From contig JAZOSN010000023.1 in assembly GCA_045657105.1 (NCBI GenBank), forward strand, positions 1 to 36,553: a stretch of 36,553 nucleotides of DNA. The letters run 5' to 3'. The notes below the pieces were generated by a model. The model made no database searches and was not told the origin of the DNA. It saw nothing but the letters and a program-made list of their open reading frames with translations. Below, in pieces: positions 32,276 to 36,553 of this stretch. The translations under genes and the position numbers were made by a program. Positions within the stretch are counted from its first letter, which is position 1; every line of letters starts with the position of its first letter. Source of the DNA: SIG672 sp045657105. Its GTDB lineage: Bacteria; Bacillota; Clostridia; Oscillospirales; CAG-272.

Positions 32276-33934
32276 TCAGTGCATACTGCGATTTATCGCC
32301 GAGATGAGCGCGTGTATCGACGAGGTAATAATGTCCTCGTGAACGCCTGCTCCCCAGACCTTCCTTCCGTCGGGCATCTTGATACTTACGTAGGTTATCG
32401 CATGGGTTTCGGTTTCTTTGTAGAGCGCGTGCTCCTCATAGGTAAGATCGGAAAATTCAATGCCGAGTCTTTCTTTGAGTGCCCTACTGACCGCAACGAG
32501 TCGTCCGCTTCCCGAAGCCATAAGCTCTTCGTTTTTGCCGTCTATTTCAACGGTAAGCAAAACCTTGACCGAGGGCTTTCGAATAAAATAATAGTCAACA
32601 AGCTTTACGCGATCCTCGATATTCACATAAGTATCGGTGAATGCTTTGAGTACGTCCTCGGGCGAAAGCTCGTTATGCGCTTTTTCCGAGATGTTTTTCA
32701 CAGTATATCCGACGTCCTCGCGCATTTTTGCAGGAAGTACGTAACCGAATTGATGTTCGAGCAGGTATCCTATACCTCCCTTACCAGACTGAGAGTTGAT
32801 ACGGATAACGTCGGCATCGTACTCACGTCCGAGATCGCGCGGATCAATAGGAAGATACGGCACGGTCCAGGTATCTGAGTTCTCTTCCTCGTGCCATTTC
32901 ATACTTTTCGCGATAGCGTCCTGATGCGATCCCGAAAAAGCCGCGAAAACGAGCTTGCCCGAATAAGGTTGACGATCGCTCACCTGCATTCTCGTAACTC
33001 TCTCGTAAATCTCGGATATTTCAGTCATATTGACAAGATCGAGTCCGGGCTCTACTCCCTGAGCGTACATATTAAGCGCAAGCGTCACTATATCAACGTT
33101 TCCGGTACGCTCTCCGTTGCCGAAAAGCGTTCCTTCAATTCGCTCTGCACCTGCAAGAATTCCGAGCTCGGAATCTGCCACCGCGCAGCCTCTGTCGTTG
33201 TGAGGGTGCAACGAAACTACAACCGAATCTCTGTATTTCAGATTATCACACATATATTCGACCTGATCGGCGTAAACGTGCGGCGAAGAAAGCTCGACAG
33301 TTACAGGCAGATTTATTATCACCTTACGGTCAGGCGTGGGCTTCCATACGTCGAGCACAGCGTTACAGATTTCAAGCGCGAATTCAGGCTCTGTGCCTGT
33401 GAACGATTCAGGAGAATATTCGTATCTGTAAATCGCTCCGCTTTCCTTGGCAATCTTTTCGAAAAGCTCGGCACCGTCGGTTGCGATCTTGACTATCTCT
33501 TCCTTCGATTTTCTGAAAACCTGCTCACGCTGTGTGAGCGAGGTGGCGTTATAAAGATGAACGATAGCGTTCTTGCAGCCTTTAAGAGCGTCGAAAGTCC
33601 TACGAATTATATGCTCCCTGCTCTGAGTCAGTACCTGAATCGTAACGTCATCGGGGATCATATCGTTATCTATAAGCGTTCTGAGGAAGGTATATTCGGT
33701 TTCGGAAGCGGCAGGAAATCCAACCTCGATCTCCTTAAAGCCCACCTTTACAAGGAGCCTGAAAAATTCGAGCTTCTCTTCAAGACTCATTGGTATAACA
33801 AGCGACTGATTTCCGTCACGAAGATCAACCGAGCACCACGTGGGCGCTTTTTCGATATAAGTCTTATTTGCCCATTTTCTCGTTGGATTTTTCACGGGAA
33901 AGAATTGCCGCGTGTATTTTGCGGAATTTATCAT
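32276..33934 (-). CDS. leuA: 2-isopropylmalate synthase, LeuA2 type
   Basis: A 552-aa enzyme of the DRE-TIM alpha-isopropylmalate/citramalate/homocitrate synthase family, long (LeuA2) type. The catalytic barrel holds WCSVDLRDGNQSLVIPM (metal-binding D), EIEVGFPAASETEY, VSLHPHNDRGCAVADSELGILAGAERIEGTLFGNGERTGNVD (HxHND metal motif) and the FAAFSGSHQDAI region. Residues from about 430 form the C-terminal allosteric domain (LLTVEIDGKNEELMASGSGRLVAV). It condenses acetyl-CoA with a 2-oxoacid. On family grounds that is 2-oxoisovalerate (leucine pathway), but see the T-box specifier. No leuB, leuC or leuD is adjacent. The ATG at 33934 has AAGGAG 7 bases upstream. Confidence 0.92.
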   Translation of the reverse strand: MINSAKYTRQFFPVKNPTRKWANKTYIEKAPTWCSVDLRDGNQSLVIPMSLEEKLEFFRLLVKVGFKEIEVGFPAASETEYTFLRTLIDNDMIPDDVTIQVLTQSREHIIRRTFDALKGCKNAIVHLYNATSLTQREQVFRKSKEEIVKIATDGAELFEKIAKESGAIYRYEYSPESFTGTEPEFALEICNAVLDVWKPTPDRKVIINLPVTVELSSPHVYADQVEYMCDNLKYRDSVVVSLHPHNDRGCAVADSELGILAGAERIEGTLFGNGERTGNVDIVTLALNMYAQGVEPGLDLVNMTEISEIYERVTRMQVSDRQPYSGKLVFAAFSGSHQDAIAKSMKWHEEENSDTWTVPYLPIDPRDLGREYDADVIRINSQSGKGGIGYLLEHQFGYVLPAKMREDVGYTVKNISEKAHNELSPEDVLKAFTDTYVNIEDRVKLVDYYFIRKPSVKVLLTVEIDGKNEELMASGSGRLVAVSRALKERLGIEFSDLTYEEHALYKETETHAITYVSIKMPDGRKVWGAGVHEDIITSSIHALISAINRSMH

Positions 33935-33987
33935 TGAGATTTCTCCTTTTTGATTTCGGTATCTTGATGACCGGCGAAGATCGCTGC

Positions 33988-34049
33988 AAAATAAACGAAA
34001 ACGCCCTCGCCTCCCTGATATCTTACGATAACTAAGAGACGAAAGCGTT
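33988..34049 (-). terminator. Regulated terminator of the leuA T-box
   Basis: A 14-bp stem (34036-34049 with 34000-34013), including several G-U pairs and the GCGTT closing half, followed by TTCGTTTATTTT. It is the readthrough-controlled terminator of the leader; formation of the antiterminator by uncharged tRNA would disrupt it. Confidence 0.8.
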
Positions 34050-34311
34050 AAAAGTTAACTGTCTTCCGCGGTACCACTCTTATTCATTCGAAGCAAACTC
34101 GAATGCTCTTTGATGCTATCACATCTCTGCTCTTTTACGGGAGCTCCCGTCTGCACTTACTCTCCTCGGATTTCATCACAGCCACTCCATGGTGATCTTG
34201 GGCAAACTCACCTGACGCCTCGCACCAACCGACGTTTCTCTGTAAGGTATGAACTTGCTTACTTTTCCATTTCCTCATGTTTGATATTAAGTTGTACTGT
34301 CTTCTATAAAC
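33988..34311 (-). promoter_or_regulatory. T-box riboswitch upstream of leuA
   Basis: The minus strand before leuA carries a T-box leader. The signature AGAGTGGTACCGCGG is at 34066-34080. Stem I has an AGTA motif at 34260-34263 opposite the specifier side, and the distal-loop type CAGAGA...GGTTGGTG...GGCGTC at 34214-34242. The stem III-like ACGGGAGCTCCCGT hairpin is at 34137-34150. The antiterminator UGGU pairs with a tRNA ending ACCA, consistent with discriminator A. Aligning the loop pattern GAAC-NNN-A with CAAG-ATC-A puts the specifier at 34194-34196, AUC (Ile). The transcription start is predicted near 34311; the left limit is the terminator. Confidence 0.9.
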
Positions 34312-34317
34312 AAAGGC

Positions 34318-34346
34318 ATTATAACACCGCTCGCGAAAATTGTCAA
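34318..34346 (-). promoter_or_regulatory. Consensus sigma-A promoter of leuA
   Basis: On the minus strand, TTGACA (34341-34346), a 17-base spacer and TATAAT (34318-34323). Both hexamers are perfect. It precedes the T-box leader. Confidence 0.9.
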
Positions 34347-34357
34347 TATCATTCACC

Positions 34358-34497
34358 TTAGTTTACAAAAAGTTCATATATAGATCCCCTGCCGTGCTTC
34401 ATCGTGACTTCTTCCGCACTCTAAACACCTCCGACACCGTGCAGACGATAAAAATGGTACTATAATAATTTCGCCAAAACTTTTGTGCGGGATTAGT
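34358..34497 (-). other. Possible coding relic: two short overlapping frames without their starts
   Basis: In the 200 bp between the leuA promoter and the ABC permease, a 32-codon open frame (34399-34497) ends in VSEVFRVRKKSR and its TGA overlaps an ATG that opens a 14-aa frame (34358-34402) reading MKHGRGSIYELFVN. The first frame has no initiator. The protein-like composition and ATGA overlap suggest a remnant or an interspersed repeat. It could also be chance. Otherwise this stretch holds nothing I can name. Confidence 0.3.
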
Positions 34498-34548
34498 TTT
34501 TAATTATTTGTCCTAATTTTATATGCCGGAGGATACCTTATAAAATCA

Positions 34549-35280
34549 TTATTGTTTTTTCATTTGTCTGAGAAAGCTGAGCACGGCAACCAATGTTATT
34601 CCAAAGCTATATAATAAAATCGGCAAAAAATGTGATGCTGCAACCTCAAAATCTCCGCCAAATAACGCTTTTTCCATTTCTGCTGCATGATAGAACGGGA
34701 GGAGATTTGCAATCCTTTCAAAGAACCCACCCACATGCTTTAAATCAAACCATACTCCCGAAAGATATGCAGATAGGTTAGTAAGCAACGCTCCGCATAT
34801 ACCGCCAACCTGCTTAACACTAAAAATACTGCCGCACAAAAGTCCAAGAGCTATATTGAAAATAGCCATAGGAATTATACCGACAACCGCATATATAACA
34901 TTTACGCTGACCGTAAGCCCCAAAGGAATCGCAAAAATGAAACAGATAATCGTTTGACCGAGAGCTATTGGCAAAAGTGGAAGCATATATCCAATAATAA
35001 AATCAAATCCCGTAAGAGGTGTTGTATATAGTCTTTGTAAGAATGCACTTTCTCGGTCTTTGGCAATCAGTGTAGCTGAAAACAACGTCACAAATGAGAG
35101 TCCGAAGACGGTAATGCCGGGAGTTAATGAGTCAATTTCAAACAGACTTACAGGAATGTTTGCTTGTATAGCATTGAGAAGTATTAACAAAACCAATGGA
35201 AATCCCAAGCCAAAGCCAAGATTGATAGGATCGCGCAAAATTTCTTTCGTACATCTTTTGGCAAAAGTCATCATTCTCAT
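34549..35280 (-). CDS. ABC-2 type transporter permease
   Basis: A 243-aa membrane protein with six predicted transmembrane segments, typical of ABC-2 exporters (drug, lipid or antibiotic export). The N-terminal cytoplasmic part MMTFAKRCTKEILRDPINLGFGLGFPLVLLILLNAI leads into the first segment. Further segments include TPGITVFGLSFVTLFSATLIA (about 53-73), FIIGYMLPLLPIALGQTIICFIFAIPLG and FNIALGLLCGSIFSVKQVGGICGALL. It starts within the 3' end of the ATPase gene (4-bp overlap, ATGA) and is the second gene of the exporter operon. The substrate is unknown. The base composition looks more AT-rich than most of the window. Confidence 0.88.
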   Translation of the reverse strand: MRMMTFAKRCTKEILRDPINLGFGLGFPLVLLILLNAIQANIPVSLFEIDSLTPGITVFGLSFVTLFSATLIAKDRESAFLQRLYTTPLTGFDFIIGYMLPLLPIALGQTIICFIFAIPLGLTVSVNVIYAVVGIIPMAIFNIALGLLCGSIFSVKQVGGICGALLTNLSAYLSGVWFDLKHVGGFFERIANLLPFYHAAEMEKALFGGDFEVAASHFLPILLYSFGITLVAVLSFLRQMKKQ

Positions 35281-36005
35281 AACGTCCCCTCCTTTACGAT
35301 AGAAACGAATGCCGATTCAAAGTCGTTTGTGTTCGCCTTTGCGTTCAATTCGTCTACCGTTCCTATGGCAAGGAGCCTGCCGTTTTTCATAATACCGATG
35401 CGGTCTGAAAGCGCTTCTGCCTCTTCCATATAATGCGTTGTCAAAATAATCGTTACGTTGCCCCCCAAACCTCGAATCGTTTCCCAAAGCTCGTGTCTTG
35501 CAATAACATCAAGCCCAAGAGTAGGTTCGTCTAAGAACAGAATTTTTGGCTCGCTGATCAGTGCCATTGCAATACTAACACGGCGTTGCCAACCGCCTGA
35601 TAGCTTTCCCGCCTTTCTGTTCAGAACATCAACCAAAGCAAATTGCTCGGACAGCTCTGCAATTTTTGCAGAGGTCTTTTCTTTCGAGATGCCGTGAATG
35701 CCGCAGATCAACTCTAAATTTTCTTTTACGGAAAGTCCCGGAGCAACGGCAGTTTCTTGCGGAGATACTCCAATCAGTTGTTTTACCTTTTCCGATTGCT
35801 TTGTAATACTATAACCGCCTACAACGGCATCTCCATCCGTGGGCTTTGTAAGACAGGAAAGCATTTTGATCGTCGTAGTTTTCCCCGCGCCGTTTACGCC
35901 AATCAAAGAGAACAGCTCTCCCTCGCGTATTTCCAAATCAAGCTTATCTACGGCAGTTATATTTTTGTACTGCTTGACAAGCGCGGTCGTTTTAATTGCT
36001 TGCAT
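35277..36005 (-). CDS. ABC-2 type transporter ATP-binding protein
   Basis: A 242-aa ABC ATPase that powers the adjacent permease. It has Walker A (GVNGAGKTT, 36-44), a Q-loop region (GVSPQETAVAPGLSVKENL), the signature LSGGWQRRVSIAMAL, Walker B ILFLDEPTLGLD and the H-loop TTHYMEEAEALSDRIGIM. I start at the ATG at 36005 (MQAIKTTALVKQYK), after GGGGA about 9 bases upstream. An ATG at 36020 is also possible. The longer frame to 36125 runs across the likely -10 element at 36040-36045, so it is unlikely. This exporter pair may confer self-protection or export of a peptide or lipid. Confidence 0.9.
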   Translation of the reverse strand: MQAIKTTALVKQYKNITAVDKLDLEIREGELFSLIGVNGAGKTTTIKMLSCLTKPTDGDAVVGGYSITKQSEKVKQLIGVSPQETAVAPGLSVKENLELICGIHGISKEKTSAKIAELSEQFALVDVLNRKAGKLSGGWQRRVSIAMALISEPKILFLDEPTLGLDVIARHELWETIRGLGGNVTIILTTHYMEEAEALSDRIGIMKNGRLLAIGTVDELNAKANTNDFESAFVSIVKEGTL

Positions 36006-36039
36006 TATCTTTTTCCCCATTTCTTTTTCGCTTGTGTAT

Positions 36040-36045
36040 ATTATA
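36040..36045 (-). promoter_or_regulatory. Likely -10 element of the ABC exporter operon
   Basis: TATAAT on the minus strand, preceded by a GC dinucleotide and no clear -35 at the expected distance. It lies 35 bases before the ATG at 36005. Confidence 0.45.
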
Positions 36046-36248
36046 GCAAACAAAAGTGGAGAATTGTTGATTTTTGCCTGTTCGGTCATTTTTGACGTGT
36101 ATTCGGTTTTTTCTTTAAATATCAAGTATATGCAGAGTAAGAATCAAAAAACGCAGAAAAGGCACAAATAATTGTTCCTATTTCCTTCTTTTTCCTTGCG
36201 CCGATTAGCAATTCTTCGAATTGCCAGATTCAAGTGTGAAACACACAG

Positions 36249-36290
36249 ATAAACGAAAAAGACCGACATTAGTCGGTCTTTTTCGTTTAT
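36249..36290 (-). terminator. Terminator-type hairpin in repeat copy 1
   Basis: A stem of up to 19 bp (17 bp in the AAACGAAAAAGACCGAC/GTCGGTCTTTTTCGTTT core) with the loop ATTA (36268-36271). A/T-rich arms allow termination in either direction. Confidence 0.75.
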
Positions 36291-36306
36291 GCGGGCGACA
36301 GGACTT
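36290..36306 (-). pseudogene. tRNA 3'-end remnant
   Basis: These 17 bases on the plus strand (TGCGGGCGACAGGACTT) are identical to the 3' acceptor and T-arm half of the tRNA-Leu at 36447-36530, including the discriminator A. Past the T-loop the sequence diverges (ACGAACCTAAATCGG), so no complete tRNA exists here. Confidence 0.7.
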
Positions 36307-36352
36307 ACGAACCTAAATCGGCGCCGTCGCTTTCATTTTCCGCTTATTCTCT

Positions 36353-36463
36353 TTGCGCCGATTGGCAATTCTTCGAATTGCCAGATTCAAGTGTGAAAAC
36401 TCAAACAAACAGAAAAAGTACGGCAACGCCGTACTTTTTCTGTTTATGCGGGCGACAGGACTT
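36353..36463 (-). repeat. Tandem repeat copy 2 (157-bp period), ending inside tRNA-Leu
   Basis: This is the right copy of the direct repeat, offset by exactly 157 bp at both ends. It holds a perfect 8-bp inverted repeat GGCAATTC-TTC-GAATTGCC (36364-36382), a hairpin different from that in copy 1, and the real 3' half of the tRNA-Leu gene. Confidence 0.85.
36407..36445 (-). terminator. Terminator hairpin of tRNA-Leu
   Basis: An 18-bp perfect stem with a 3-base AAC loop. It starts 1 base after the tRNA discriminator base on the minus strand. Arms begin AAACAGAAAAAGTACGGC. Confidence 0.85.
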
Positions 36464-36530
36464 GAACCTGCACAACCTTGCGATCATAAGAACCTGAATC
36501 TTACGCGTCTGCCAATTCCGCCACGCCCGC
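36447..36530 (-). tRNA. tRNA-Leu (anticodon CAG)
   Basis: An 84-nt type II tRNA. The acceptor stem GCGGGCG (36524-36530) pairs with CGCCCGC (36448-36454). The D-arm, an anticodon loop TTCAGGT flanked by TAAGA/TCTTA (anticodon CAG, reading CUG), the long variable arm (GATC/GGTT stem) and the T-arm GCAGG-TTCAAGT-CCTGT are all present, with discriminator A. CCA is not encoded. It ends at the hairpin at 36407-36445; its promoter is outside the window. Together with the repeats, the stretch 36046-36446 contains no protein gene. Confidence 0.95.
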
Positions 36531-36553
36531 GAATATTTTTTTATGAGCGGGAG

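Larger units (their letters stand above)
36196..36306 (-). repeat. Tandem repeat copy 1 (157-bp period), with tRNA 3' fragment
   Basis: This is the left copy of a direct repeat whose right copy starts exactly 157 bp on. Both have the block TTGCGCCGATT(A/G)GCAATTC, an inverted repeat GCAATTC/GAATTGCC, the block CCAGATTCAAGTGTGAAA, a perfectly paired hairpin, and TATGCGGGCGACAGGACTT. Copy 1 has one mismatch in the small inverted repeat and its own hairpin core. Confidence 0.85.

Noticed and set aside
32891..33937. A 348-aa plus-strand open frame
   Set aside because: It is antisense to leuA, has no recognised motif, and leuA has a promoter, T-box and ribosome binding site.
34504..34548. Possible weak hairpin just after the ABC permease stop
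   Set aside because: The TTTTATA/TATAAAA arms are pure A/T and are separated by about 15 bases, too weak to call a terminator.
35277..36125. Extended start of the ABC ATPase giving 282 aa
   Set aside because: The extension crosses a TATAAT at 36040-36045, and the ABC domain begins at MQAIKTTALVKQYK.
36196..36463. CRISPR-like array
   Set aside because: There are only two copies, about 110 bp long, with a tRNA 3' end and terminator hairpins inside. There are no short regular repeats or cas genes.

Overview
The window looks like a chromosomal segment of an anaerobic clostridial Firmicute, probably an uncultured gut lineage; I cannot name the genus. The evidence is the rimP-nusA-rnpM-ylxQ-infB order, TrmK/Nif3/DUF1858 and DUF1836 genes, a T-box leader, a PdaA-like deacetylase, strong GGAGG-type ribosome binding sites, frequent TTG/GTG starts and consensus sigma-A promoters with 17-bp spacers. 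Nearly all of it reads as ordinary chromosome. The right end (ABC transporter, repeats, tRNA) looks more plastic.

Layout. 1-771: 5' part of a malic enzyme gene on the minus strand, cut by the window edge. 915-2386: two overlapping polysaccharide deacetylases (+). 2417-10075: a long minus-strand block, the translation/transcription operon rimP-nusA-rnpM-ylxQ-infB, then after a terminator-like hairpin a YgiQ-type radical SAM gene and a xylose-isomerase-like TIM barrel. rbfA, usual after infB, is absent here. 10240-12170: a small lipoprotein, a 105-aa unknown and tmcAL (-). 12312-14063: ackA and a one-domain DtxR-type regulator (+). 14110-17327: DUF1858, trmK, Nif3-like, prfB and a small membrane protein (-). 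17498-17836: HIT protein (+). 17872-20276: a DUF1836 regulator coupled to a 608-aa unknown with a zinc-ribbon-like insert (-). 20482-22017: a polysaccharide flippase (+). 22223-25194: a four-gene cassette of unrecognised membrane proteins, three of them apparently paralogous (+). 25240-27015: Na/Pi cotransporter (-). 27204-30741: cysteine-desulfidase-family gene followed by two acyltransferase-3 genes (-). 30945-32203: ICMT-like methyltransferase and a UPF0316-type membrane protein (+). 32276-34346: leuA-type synthase with a complete T-box leader and consensus promoter (-). 34549-36005: two-gene ABC exporter (-). 36196-36530: tRNA-Leu(CAG) with a 157-bp-period tandem repeat that duplicates its terminator position and 3' end.

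The most useful leads are: the membrane cassette at 22223-25194, with a consensus promoter carrying a palindrome in its spacer; the T-box before leuA, whose specifier I read as AUC (Ile) rather than a Leu codon; the DUF1836/608-aa pair; the duplicated tRNA 3' end with two different but perfectly paired hairpins; and a terminator-like hairpin in the rimP leader. I found no CRISPR array, prophage, transposase or integrase gene. No wholly new system can be proved from sequence alone; the membrane cassette is the best candidate for something undescribed.
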